DNA from: Owenia fusiformis
Lineage: Eukaryota; Annelida; Polychaeta; Sabellida; Oweniidae
NCBI GenBank assembly: GCA_903813345.2
Contig: CAIIXF020000012.1
Location: 30,843,001-30,907,000, forward strand
Direction of reading: 5' to 3'
DNA: 64,000 nucleotides
Each line of letters opens with the position of its first letter. Position 1 is the first letter of the stretch. Both the position numbers and the translations under genes were made by a program. This document shows positions 22,563 to 33,860 of this stretch, piece by piece. The notes beneath the pieces are model-generated. The model did no database searches. It worked only from the letters and a program-made list of their open reading frames with translations, and was not told the DNA's origin.

Positions 22563-23949
22563 CACGGTGTCCAACCCAAATGCTCTTACATGCATGACGG
22601 AGGGTTTCATTCACGCGGAAACGCTGTGGAGCGAAATAAAATGGCGGCTTAAGGAGATCCAACTATGACTGTAAGTATTGTTTCACTCATTTCTCTTACA
22701 TATCAAACATTATGGTGATATATTATGTACCATTCAATGAACAATACCCTGAGCAAAGATCTTATTTATTCAACTTCTGGTGGTAAACTGTTATTTGCTT
22801 GATCAAAGCTCTGTAGTGTAGATCAAATGAATGTGAAGTTGACGAATTTACCACAAATTACAAATTAAAGTAGTATTTATATGAAAACGTCAATCTTTCT
22901 GTTAAACAGGCAATGCGTCTATTTTTGAAGGAAAAGGACAAAATATTATTTGAGACATGTCACTCACACAGTCAATCAAATATGATAAAAACCTTTATTT
23001 GGGATAATACTGATTATTTGGGATGATACTGAAAAAAAATTACTTGCATAGAAAAACAGCATTTGAAGTTCAGAGATTGAAAAAAGTGAATTACCACTTT
23101 TCACAAAGTGTATGTTTTAAATAACTCATGGATTAAAAGATGGCGTATGCTTGAAAATCCTATCACAAATGAATGGATAATTAATGCAAACAACAATGCC
23201 ATCTTTCTATCGCATTGCTAAAAACTTGACATATAAAAATTGATAGATCAAAAATATTTTTTCATGATCTAGTGTCAATTCTGATGTGGTCTGTTTGAGC
23301 TGTTTTTGGTGTCAAATGAAAGATCAGATACTTATTTATCCATTGGAAATACTATGAAGATTTAAAGTGAGACTTCATTTACGCACCTTATCCCTTTAAA
23401 GAAGTAGATCACAAACTTGTATATTCTCACTTTCTAAAATCCCAGTCCAAATCCATTACTTGTTCTCGAGAAATCGTTTGTTCTCCTCGAAACGATCCGT
23501 TGATTTAGGACACAATTTTAGAAACGCTCTTACCATTTTGTTTTGATATTATTTTCAGATTATTAGAGAAGAGTTCGGAAATGAATTTATCTTTGAAAAA
23601 TTGGACCAAAATAGACGTTAGTGCTCTAATCTTGGCTCGACAAATCACATTTCTCGACAAAAGGGGTTTTTACCAGTAGAATGACAAATAAGTTTATGAA
23701 TTTTGATAACTATATTGCTTCATACATGTCTTCCTAATTGCTTCAAACGTCAATAGCCAGCCAAGTACAAAATGAATATCACACCCATTGAATGGTATAC
23801 TCGAAATAAGTAACTCATACCTCTTATTCCCGTCAGACAGCTCATCATTCCTGCCCGCCAGTTTTCCTACTCCAGAGGGTTTCTTTGTTAAGTTTCATTG
23901 ATGAAAAGCTCCGTCGTGCATTTGAGAGCGTTTAGGTTGGACACCGTGG
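22563..23949. mobile_element. ~1.4-kb non-autonomous DNA element with CACGGTGTCCAACC termini
   Basis: The left end CACGGTGTCCAACCCAAATG is matched inverted at the right by TTTAGGTTGGACACCGTG. Similarity continues inward (ATGCATGACGGAGG against CTCCGTCGTGCAT). TA adjoins the left end, and the right end shows GTA. No transposase frame is visible in the 1.3 kb interior, so it is a deleted or unrelated-interior derivative. Confidence 0.75.
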
Positions 23950-24339
23950 TATAGATGGCACAAGAGCATAGGTGAGTTTATTTACTGAGATCATAGTTTG
24001 AAAAGCCCAGCCCCCCCCCCCCCTGACACCGACAATGTAATGAATAGGTTAATTTAGTGCAACTAAAGTAAGTAAAAACATCCATCAAATATAGTGGGTA
24101 CAGAAATATATAGGGACTCCTTTGGTATAAGAATATAGTATTAAATTAAGATAGATTAACTAATGTTTCTGTAAGAATTATATTGAAATCACGTCAACCC
24201 AATAATTGATATAACATAGTGGGTTAAAGTAGTGATCAAGCAACTCTAGACCGCACACAACTCAAATAAATATAAATGTATTTACAAATGTAGCTATTGA
24301 AGAGAGCCAGAATTGATGATGATACAAGCACTGATTGCA

Positions 24340-24672
24340 AGTAATTTACAAGTTGAAAGTATTTTAGTAGTTAAAAGCATTTCACCAGTTGCAAGTATTT
24401 TACTGGTTGCAAGTATTTCACAATTTGTAAATATTTTACTGGTTGCAGGTTTTTCACAAGTTGCAAATATTTTACTGGTTGCTAATATTCCACAAGTTGC
24501 AAATATTTACTGGTTGCAAGTATTTCACAAGTTCCAAATATTTTACTGGTTGTAAGTATTTCACAAGTTGCAAATATTTTACTGGTTGCTACTGGTTGCA
24601 AATATTTCACAAGTTGCAAATATTTTACTGGTTGCAAGTATTTCACAAGTTGCAAATATTTTACTGGTTATA
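24340..24672. repeat. 36-bp minisatellite (dimer of 18 bp)
   Basis: Unit GCAAGTATTTCACAAGTT + GCAAATATTTTACTGGTT. The two halves are themselves related, so an 18-bp monomer was doubled and then amplified. There are about nine dimers, the left ones diverged. Confidence 0.9.
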
Positions 24673-27000
24673 TTGGTCAAAAGGTTTATATTGTTTGAAA
24701 GAAATGAGTTTGAAAAAAAAAATCCCCTACTATGAAGCCAGGCTTTAAGAACATATTTTTCTGCGAATCTTCACTGTAGTTCAATTTGTACAGTGACTAC
24801 TCTCAATGGCATATTCCACTAAATGTATTCATAAACTAAAGAAAGCAGAATTTACCTTCAATCAAAGAAAGCTAGAAGCTTATAATGCAGTTTGTTCATA
24901 AAATAAAAAGAATTTGAGTTGCAATATAGTAATGGGATGAAGAAAAAGTAAGCTCATTTCTGAAGTTCTCCACAAAGATATACTTATACAGGGGGCGTTC
25001 CAGATATTCTGATGAAAAAGTTCCCATTTCTCTATTTAGGGAAGTTGTCATATTGATATTTGCACATGATAAAAAAAACATTCTTCTTTATATGCAAATA
25101 TCATCATCCAACTTCCAAAATAAAGAGAGCATTTTTATCTGAATATCTGGATCACCCCTCGTAGAAGCAAATAATCTGTTTGGAACAAGTAGCTGAAAAC
25201 CAATCAGATCACAGTTAACCTAACAGTTTATACCTATAACCCATCATGGAAATCCATGGCGATCTATGTTGCAAGAAGAGAGGTATAGGGTACTTTCGAT
25301 TTAGAATTAGTGGAATCGACAGTCGGATCAAATTTGTTTTAACAAACACGTGATTTAAACGTAGCATCTCAAAAGGAATTCTCAATGAACTGCATAGCAA
25401 CGTTGTAATAAACAATTTCACTTACTTCTAACAGTTCCAACGAATTATTTTATATAATTCAATATTTTAAATAATAAAAATCTTATAGAATATGGTATAT
25501 TTAATCGGTAGAAAGTATGAAAAAATGCGTCAACTTTTTTACAAGAATAAACTTCCCTGGAATTTTAAGATTGTATGGGAAGCCCCGACTACTCGATCAG
25601 TGGTATTGGCACGGAAAATCAGAGCAACTAAACACAGACAGGTTTTTAGATGCAACGTGTATCAGAATGCCTATAAGCTGTATAGACAGTAGTATAGAAT
25701 CATGAATATTTTTCAATTCTATTTATCCCTAAAATCCTCAATAAATCTACAAAACTACTTTCTTATTAGGAAATGAGTCAAAGATCAAACTCATGCTTGT
25801 TAAAAACATCTAATCATGCCTGACCATCGCATAAACAGGTATCACTGTACAGCGTCAAAAAATTCAGTAGTGCAGATTTCTGTCCAGTGATGCTTTCGCC
25901 ACTTTGGTCCTTTTCAAAGACATAGCAATTACTTTTTTGTTTTGGAATCAAATATATTCGGTACTAGCATACTGTCTCTGAAATAATGTGGTGAACAGAA
26001 ACAGTATCCCTTTAACGTTGATAAAGATAACTCTTATGTTTCCATTCACTCCTGGTAACAACCGTTAAGGTAAGAAAAAAATATTTGAAACATCGTTCAA
26101 TATGAAAGCTTACTGGTCAAACAAAAGGTAAACTCGATTGACACAACATTTGAATTTCCATCCAAAAACTTGTGGAATTTAAATTAAATACTGAGTTTTT
26201 TATATTATTTTTTTTATTTATTTTTATTTATTTATTTGGAAACTATGCTTTTACAACAGCGGCACACAAAAATTGGTGCTTCCATTTAAGATACAGTTAC
26301 ATGAAGATAAAAAAAAGTAGTTGGTATTATCTTAGACATTGCATTAATAAGTTGACTAAAATCTTGATTAAAATCATTGTATTATTGATTAAAAAAGATT
26401 AAAATAATTTCAACTACACTTGTAGAGTGCCAGTAAGAACTCTTTACACTATCAAATTTAAGCCCTGCTTCATGTCCCCCAATTTTGAATGCCTCATCAC
26501 CCAATAACGACTTTAGTTTTGTCGAGGAGTTTGTCTTGAAATAGGTATCTAGTATGGGGTACGGTATGATTGACTTTAAGCTCTTATGAAATTCATTTCT
26601 TTGCTACATTACATCTTATAAATTCCAATTACATCGTCAATGTACAGTTCATGTACAGATCTGATTTTTTAAAATAAACACAAAGAACAATTACTTGTAA
26701 AATTTTCAACTGGCCTAAAATTTGTACATGTTGTTAACAAATACATATTCTCATAAAAATAACCCATATTCTCAGACGGCGGGGAAAATAATAACCAAAC
26801 AAAATGTGAAAAAAAATTCTCCTGGGTGGATTATGTGGGCTGTATGGTGATGCCTGTTTATGCGATGGTTCGGCGTGTTTATACAGACCAAAAAAATTTC
26901 GAGTCATTCCAGCAATAAGTATTCAACAATTTCTTTTTTTGGGGTAAATTATTGCACGCTGTTTACTTGTTTCCTCTGCATAGTTGAGTTTCGTGAAAAA
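24673..27000. other. No gene recognised
   Basis: AT-rich sequence with short random frames and a T/A-rich low-complexity patch near 26198-26230. No family, RNA gene or exon was recognised. Confidence 0.55.
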
Positions 27001-27007
27001 TGATACA

Positions 27008-27013
27008 TTTATT
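27008..27013 (-). promoter_or_regulatory. Probable polyadenylation signal AATAAA for POLDIP2
   Basis: TTTATT on the plus strand is AATAAA on the minus strand, about 80 bp beyond the POLDIP2 stop codon. Confidence 0.5.
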
Positions 27014-27060
27014 GATATCTGACTCAGGCCCTTACTTATCATTGGGTGGTAAATATGCAG

Positions 27061-27110
27061 TGTGCGGTGTCATATTAGATGGTGCGGTGTCACATTATAT
27101 GGTGCGGTGA
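27061..27110 (-). repeat. 20-bp tandem repeat spanning the POLDIP2 stop codon
   Basis: GGTGCGGTGTCACATTATAT occurs twice in full with few changes and once in part. On the minus strand this encodes the last residues SPHHIM and the TGA, then repeats into the 3' UTR. Confidence 0.85.
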
Positions 27111-30100
27111 CTTGTCACTATCTAATGAGAAAGAGGGGATTTTGCAATCAATTCGTTGTCCATTTTCACCCTCAAACTTATAAGTTCCCCTATAAAGTGA
27201 AAGAAAACAATTAAATAAATCATAAATTCTCTTAGAATGCTGACTTTTAGAAATCTAAGCTTGAGTAGTAAATCCTTCTTCCTAGCATAAATCAATCATA
27301 ATATCTATATAATGATAATTTATCTAAAAAGTTCATTGAGTTTTTTAAAACAGTGCATGTGCAACCAATAAGCAGCTGTGAAATTAGACTATTCTAAAAA
27401 TGCCATTTTTTAAAATTATTTTCTTTACAAAGTTTAGAGTAGATGAGTAATTTTCAGGCACTTATTATTTGCATTTAGACCACAGAAGTACGATATCATT
27501 CATTTAGGCCATAGAAGTACAGTATTCTTAATTAAGACCAAAGGAATACAGTATTCTAAGATTTAGGCCATAGAAGTACAGTATTCTTATATCTTGGCCA
27601 TAGAAGTATATTATCAAATTAGGTCATATAAGGACAGTATTGTTGATTTAGGCCAGAAGTACAATATTTTGATATTTAGACCAAAGAAGTACAGAACTGT
27701 TATAATATAGGCCATTGCAAGTACAATATCTTAATAAATTGGCCAAAGAAGTATTGTTGATCTAGGCCACAGAAAATGAAGTATTGTTACTTAAGGTCAA
27801 AGGAGTACAGTATTGTCAATATTATTATATCTAGACATATAGAAGTACAGTTTTGTTAGAGGTTAGAAATACAATATAATTATTATCAATTAAGGCCATG
27901 CAATGTATGGACATCTACACAAATACTGTCTAACAGGTCCCTATCATGCAAATAGAGCTCACTGCACTCACTGGTCCATTTATTTCATGATTTCCTAATT
28001 TGTACTCACCACATATGGCCACTAGGGGCTTGTAATGAAACGTGACTGCTGTACTGGAAAGCTGGGAAATTTTTCGACAAAACTGGCTCCTGAAATCAGA
28101 ATTCAATATTCAAGAGCTAGTCAAATATTTGTAAAAAGGTGAATTTATACGAACAGACATGATTAATAATTTCAATTTATTTTATTTTAATTATATCAAA
28201 ACATCGGATAGACAGATGTATGAACAGATAGATTAGTGAGGTATTCGTTATTCCTCAGTCACGTTTGATCTACGTCAAATTAGCGAACAACGGGAAAGTT
28301 TCTCACTTGGTTTACGACTCCCCTCCCTCTCACAGAGTCAAGGGTACCAGACAAGCTGAATATTCGCCAATTTCGCTCTCTTAATTGCACTGTTTCTTCC
28401 CCAAGGTTTTCTAGCCTAATGCAGTAACGCCACTAAAACATAAATAGAGGTTATTTAATGGGAGGTTTTTGAGGGAAATACAACACATCTATCCGAGGGA
28501 TCATAGGTTTTCTAGCCTAATGCAGTAACGTCACTAAAACATAACAGCAAATATTATCAAAATTAGAGATGTTCATTTCTTTATCGGGGCTTCATTAGCA
28601 GCAGGCAACTGGCGATTCTCACAGTTGTTTTCACAACATCACCTGTTGTTTTTAGGGACTTTTCAACTTTTCCATGTTAAATCTATGATTTCCATGAATT
28701 TTGCCTGTTGTTTTCATTTATTTAGCCAGTTGTGAGAAACTCTAGTGAAACCCCTGGTTTATAGAGTTCTCAATGAAGTTTACGTTTTTCTCTGCCATTC
28801 ATAAACGCATCTGATGCCTGCCCATAATCATAGGTTTAAGAAATACAAGGGAGATTTGAAAAAAGAAAATTCCATAGTTTTATTGACTTTTACATTTTTT
28901 ATATTGAAAACTAGAAAAAAATCTCCAAAAAGATGGTAGCTCCTTAACACTTACCCAGTAAACCAAAGTCTGTTGAGTTTGCTGTAAGAAAACAAACAAT
29001 TATTTATTATCCTCAAACAATTATTTATTATCCTCAAACAATTATTTATTATCCTCAAACAATTATTTATTATCCTCAAATAATTATTTGTTATCCTCAA
29101 ACAATTATTTATTATCCTCAAACAATTATCTATTATCCTCAAACAATTATTTATTATCCACAAACAATTATTTATTATCATCAAACAATTATTTATTATC
29201 CTCAAATAATTATTTATTATCCTCAAATAATTATTTATTATCCTCAAACAATTATTTATTATCCTCAAATAATTATTTATTATCCTCAAACAATTTTTTA
29301 TTATCCTAAAACAATTATCTATTATCCTCAAACAATTATTTATTATCCACAAACAATTATTTATTATCCTCAAACAATTATTTATTATCAACAAACAATT
29401 ATTTATTATCCTCAAACAATTATTTATTATCCTAAAATAATCATTTATTATCCTCAAACAATTATTTATTATCAACAAACAATTATTCATTATCCTCAAA
29501 CAATTATTCAATATCCTCAAAAAATTATTCATTATCCTCAAACAATTATTTATCATCCTCAAACAATCATTTATTATCCACAAACAATTATTCATTATCA
29601 TCAAACAATTATTTATTATCCTCAAACAATTATTTATTAACTTCAAATAATTATTAATAATCCTCTATTCATGATTAAATCTCCAATATCAATTTCACAT
29701 TGACTTATACTAATATCATAACACTATGTGAACATTATTTGGATGATTAAAAACCCCTATTGGAAATGCACATTGTTTATGTCAAAAATAAGGTCTCTAT
29801 TCATTCCTTTTATGTAAGCAAATGTACTTCATTTTACATAGAACATTGTATACTTAGTACAAACGATCAACATTGTACTAAAAATATGAATATTAAAGGT
29901 AGGCTATATACACTGGCAAAAATATTATTAAAAATTAAAAAAGTTAAAAAAATCAAAATCTCTAAAAACGTGTAGCGCCTATGTAGGTAGGCTACACCAT
30001 ACTAAAAAAATATGAATATACAACTTTACCGTAGTGCCCATGTAAAAAGGCATCACTGTGACCCTTATGTTTTCTGTCGTTTCCCTGTGTACATCGGAGA

Positions 30101-33100
30101 GTTCTAACCATGGGTGGTTTTTCTCTTGCCATGCCCTTAATGTATCCCTTGGCATAAATGGAGGCACTGAAAATGTTTTCAAGTTCATAGTATATTGATA
30201 TCTCCTCAGCTTTATGCATTTCCTTTTTTGCAATTGTGTGATAGAATTTCTAGATAATTGGGATTATGCAAATTGATGTGGTAATCATTTCTGTAGTTGT
30301 TTTTTTTGTGCTAAAATGTAACATACATAAATTAGTCAAATAAAACGGTGAAAACTATTGAATTGCTGTCCACAAAATATTAGTCCATTCGTCTATTTTT
30401 AATGAAAAATTACTTCCTGTGACAGCAAAATTTGTCAAATTCATTGTAAAATCTTTAAATAAATGACCGAAAGAAAATTGGAAGTGAGATTTTTTGCCTT
30501 TTTATTCATGCAATTTTACATGTTCTAGTGTGGATTATATGGGACAGTGTGAATGATAACTTATACCACGTACCCAAAAACACATGAACCTGAAAGGACA
30601 GATCCGAGGAAAGGAAAGCCCAAGCAGAAAATTAAAGTTGCTGTCATATAAGCAATGTGGGCTCACTGTAGGCTACCGTGTGGCGAATTTCGGGTATTAA
30701 TTTTTAATTCATTTTTGTTTTTGGTGTGATGAGGGGGTATCTTGATGTAAAATTATTTGTTTTGCCTGCCGTGTATCCAAAGTAAACACGGTGGCGAATA
30801 TTGACCCAGCGTGACCTAAGTGAGACAGCTCCATAAAGTAGCAGAGTATGCTAAACAACAACACACAGTTTGTGTTTGTGTAATATTTGAAGTCAATATG
30901 TTAAAAATAAAATCTACAAAATAGTTGAGTAAAAATCTGATGACCTACTCTGTTTTAACTCACCACTGTAAGGATCGTGTATTAAAAATTTGTCGAAAAG
31001 TTCATGTTTTATTGGTTGTTTTTCTGTCGTTGTGTATGGAAGGACATCCTCATGACCAACATAGTCAAGCCCTGAAAATAAAAAAATATGAGATTATCTT
31101 TTACAGAATTCAACAGTTTTTCTCTTCATAACCTAAAACATTGTTTGATATATCAAGTTTAGAATTTTGCATAAATCAACCATTGCAATATGTCTCACCT
31201 GGTATTGCACTAAGACTCACCTGGTATTGCACTAAAACTCACCTGGTATTGCATAAAGTGAGCCACCGTTATCTTGGTTTCCGAGAAATGTCACTGCCTC
31301 AGATTGCGTCCTCTAGAACAAGAAAAATTGAATCAGGGGTGTTACAATACAGAAATTGAATACATAAGAATGAATGAGGATCTGTTTGACAATAAGTATA
31401 AAATGATATGATCATAGCCTATGCTGCAAAATATCACTCAGATATTAAGGAATAGAAAATCATGGAAAAGTACTTGAATCTAATTTTTATGTTTTTTTGT
31501 CATTATACGAGTGATGATTTTGTCAATTATTATTCCCAAACTTTGTGGGAGACTTATTGATTGAAGCTCCCAAACCAAAACTTTTGACATTACTGGATGG
31601 TGTAATATACTCACAATATGTGGACAGTCTCTGGAGTCTATGAGCACTTGGTAGTAAGTATGGGTTCTCGCTTCAACCTCTTTACTCCCCGTACCAGTTC
31701 CATCATCTGTATTTCTGAAAATTTTTCCATTTTAGTCTCCATTTTTTGTTATTATGGAATAAATGCTGCATCTGCACTCACACAGTGTTAATGTTGTGTT
31801 GTATTGTATATTGTTTACCACCAATGAAGGTGAGCAATACCTCTTGGGTATATCCCGTATATATACGGTCGTAATTAACGTAATTAGCCTGGAAGATAGA
31901 CTCAGAAACCCCTCCTCAAAGGAGCCCTGTGTTCTTTTATGTGCACTTATACATAGACATACAAGTACACACCACAGCCTTTTGTACGAGTTGTGGACCA
32001 CTTAGTCAAACACCCTGAAGTACTTTACGCAAACAAGCAAATTAAGTATTGCCTGAACCGGGGATCGAATCCGGGACCTATTGCGTATAGCGTAAGAAGT
32101 ACCTGTGCTACCGCTGAGCTATACGGGTGGACTGTTATGAAATGATAATCAGCTATTTTCATTTATGAACATTCTATATTTCTGCATTTAAATGATATCA
32201 CAAGGCAATGACTTGACTAATTGTATATGTTTCAGACACTGCCAATTATTTTAACTTGGATCTGCCTCTTCAATTCAATTTTGCCTGAATATATAATTTT
32301 CGATCCTGACACATTTACAAGGAAGAATCACAAGTTACTCAAGAGGATAGAATACAACAAACACAATTTTTGCTTTATTTTCTCTCACCCATGTTTAGAC
32401 CCTGGTTACACACCTAGTGACGAAGATAGAATGCAAAAAAACAGAATATAAACACTATTTTCGCTTACTTTTCTTTTATAGCAGTGCTCACTGTTGCAAG
32501 ATCACGGTCATATACTCTAGCCAGCCATGGAAATAATACAACACCTCTGTAGCCAAAAACTCTGTGGAGGAACAATTGGCCTGTGTCATATTTCCCTTGA
32601 AGTTTAGGAGTTTCTAATACACCGACCTCAGCAAGCCTAAAAATAGATTGCATTTATTTTTTCATCAGCTCAAATGATTTTGATATTGATTTTTATTGCA
32701 CCTCTAGTCAAGATCGCAGTGAGCTACAGTAGGGGATTCCCCATTATTCTAACTCTGGCTGAGAAATTTAGATGGCTGAAATAAGTTAATAACACGCTAA
32801 AATGAAAATGTCCTTGTTCTGCTGATAAATATAGACAATTGGGGTTTCAGCTACATAATAAAAAGAAAAGAAAACACTCAAGAATAACTGAGAATGAGAT
32901 TTCCTATTTTTTTCAGTTTTACGTGCCCCAAAACTACTGGTGGATCTGGGGGGATTGCGCTAACATGATAGAAAAATCAAAAGGTGATAGCATAAAACAT
33001 CATGAGCATAGGAAAAGTCATAGGTTCTGGGCCGATATAAAAATGGCAGCACCAACAGAATCCAGTATTATCTTATAATGTAATGACATACTGAGAGGGG

Positions 33101-33638
33101 CTGACATGTCATAAATGACACTGTCCCCCTTTGCGAAATTGGCCATGGCAGGAATGTTTGACAAGTCGCCTCATGAAATCAATTCAACAATTTGATCAAA
33201 ATATTATAATTTACCCCAGCAAAACCAGTACCATTTTGAAGCTATACGGCATAGTCACTGCAGAAAACGGAGATATATCTTTGATTTTGAGTTTTTCAGT
33301 ATCTGAGATTTTGCAAAAATCATGCACATCATGAGTAACAATAACAAATGTGCTATCAATAAATAAAGACAATGCACCTAGTATACAACTGGCTTTTATA
33401 CAGTGCTCCCACACAGCCAAGTTACAAAAAATAAAAAAAAGTATTTGCGTCGCTAATTGTGAAGGTGTTTAGCACGAGAAGTTCAGCCTTTCTATACTTC
33501 CGATCGGTAGAATAAGGATACTTAACTATCTTAGAATACATACCTAGTTGAATATACTCGTTTTTGACAACATTTATTGAGGAAAACTGGTAAAACTAGT
33601 CGAATTTTCCGAAAAGTTTTCTCAAATACAGCGGCCAT
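27090..33638 (-). CDS. POLDIP2: Polymerase delta-interacting protein 2 homologue, ten exons
   Basis: Minus-strand exons in transcript order: 33638-33544, 32636-32469, 31714-31615, 31312-31243, 31071-30964, 30166-30030, 28981-28955, 28432-28307, 28089-28010 and 27189-27090; 336 aa (human 368). Exon 1 gives a basic mitochondrial presequence. Exon 2 holds GKYDTGQLFLHRVFGYRGVV, the YccV/HspQ-like domain. Exon 6 holds TLRAWQEKNHPWLELSDVHR, nearly identical to vertebrates. Exons 7-10 form the ApaG/DUF525 domain (LVYWWRYCIRLEN, RIFSLSGTLDSVRGRGVV, QYSSHVSLQAPSGHMWG). The protein is mainly mitochondrial, linked to ClpXP and PrimPol/DNA polymerase function, with reported nuclear roles. Exon 7 is only 27 bp. 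Exons 4, 7, 8 and 10 each carry tandem duplications at their borders. The start lies 222 bp from TIMM22 on the other strand. Confidence 0.95.
27455..27900 (-). repeat. Degenerate ~28-bp tandem repeat in POLDIP2 last intron
   Basis: About 13-15 loose copies of TTAGGCCATAGAAGTACAGT followed by ATTCTT. It fills half of the intron between exons 9 and 10. Confidence 0.85.
28404..28544 (-). repeat. Duplicated exon-8 acceptor of POLDIP2
   Basis: 28404-28443 and 28505-28544 match at 39 of 40 positions, 101 bp apart. The block is the end of the intron (TTATGTTTTAG) plus the first ~29 bp of exon 8. In the upstream copy (28533 on the minus strand) the first codon TGG has become TGA. The copy at 28432 keeps the conserved WRYCIRLEN and is the true exon. 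Confidence 0.93.
28992..29640 (-). repeat. 21-bp minisatellite in POLDIP2 intron 6, next to microexon 7
   Basis: About 30 copies of AGGATAATAAATAATTGTTTG (minus-strand sense), mostly differing at one or two bases. The array runs to about 10 bp before the exon-7 acceptor (TTTTCTTACAG). The unit is a multiple of three, which leaves open frames on both strands that are not genes. Confidence 0.95.
31194..31259 (-). repeat. Triplicated exon-4 donor of POLDIP2 (22-bp unit)
   Basis: On the minus strand TGCAATACCAG|GTGAGTTTTAG-like units occur three times in a row. The first one transcribed (exon end 31243) is in register with the conserved YAIPG. The other two give extra GTGAGT donors 22 and 44 bp downstream. 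Confidence 0.93.
31748..32132 (-). mobile_element. tRNA-derived SINE (family A), copy 1, in POLDIP2 intron 2
   Basis: On the minus strand it starts GTCCACCCGTATAGCTCAGC with an A box (TAGCTCAGCGGTAGCACAG) and a B box (GGATTCGATCCC). A body with GGCTGTGGTGTGTACTTGTA and AGGGCTCC then follows, and the element ends in a TTATTA-like tail. The copy at 51730-52034 has the same head, body and tail. Confidence 0.8.
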
Positions 33639-33860
33639 TTTGAAGTTTTACTAGAACGTCAACTAAGACGAAAAGTTACAGAGAATTTAGGATGGCTTTA
33701 TTTGCATTAAATAGAATTTTTTCATTTTACCTTTTTAATCATTGATAGATGTAAAATAGTTTATCATCGAATGAATCCTATCTTATTCTAATTTCCCTAC
33801 TATCATAATATTTTATATGTTTTCGATCCCAAAAAAGTTGCTAATTTGACAAAACCCAAG
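33639..33860. promoter_or_regulatory. Putative bidirectional promoter between POLDIP2 and TIMM22
   Basis: The 222 bp separating the two opposed start codons must hold both 5' UTRs and core promoters. No TATA box at a convincing distance was recognised. Both products act in mitochondria, so co-expression is plausible; this is inference. Confidence 0.6.

Noticed and set aside
28951-29646. Open frame encoding NNCLRII repeats
   Set aside because: Artefact of the 21-bp minisatellite in POLDIP2 intron 6.
32050-32132. Functional tRNA gene
   Set aside because: A and B boxes are present, but the acceptor stem does not pair convincingly and the tRNA-like part is fused to a SINE body shared with 51730-52034.
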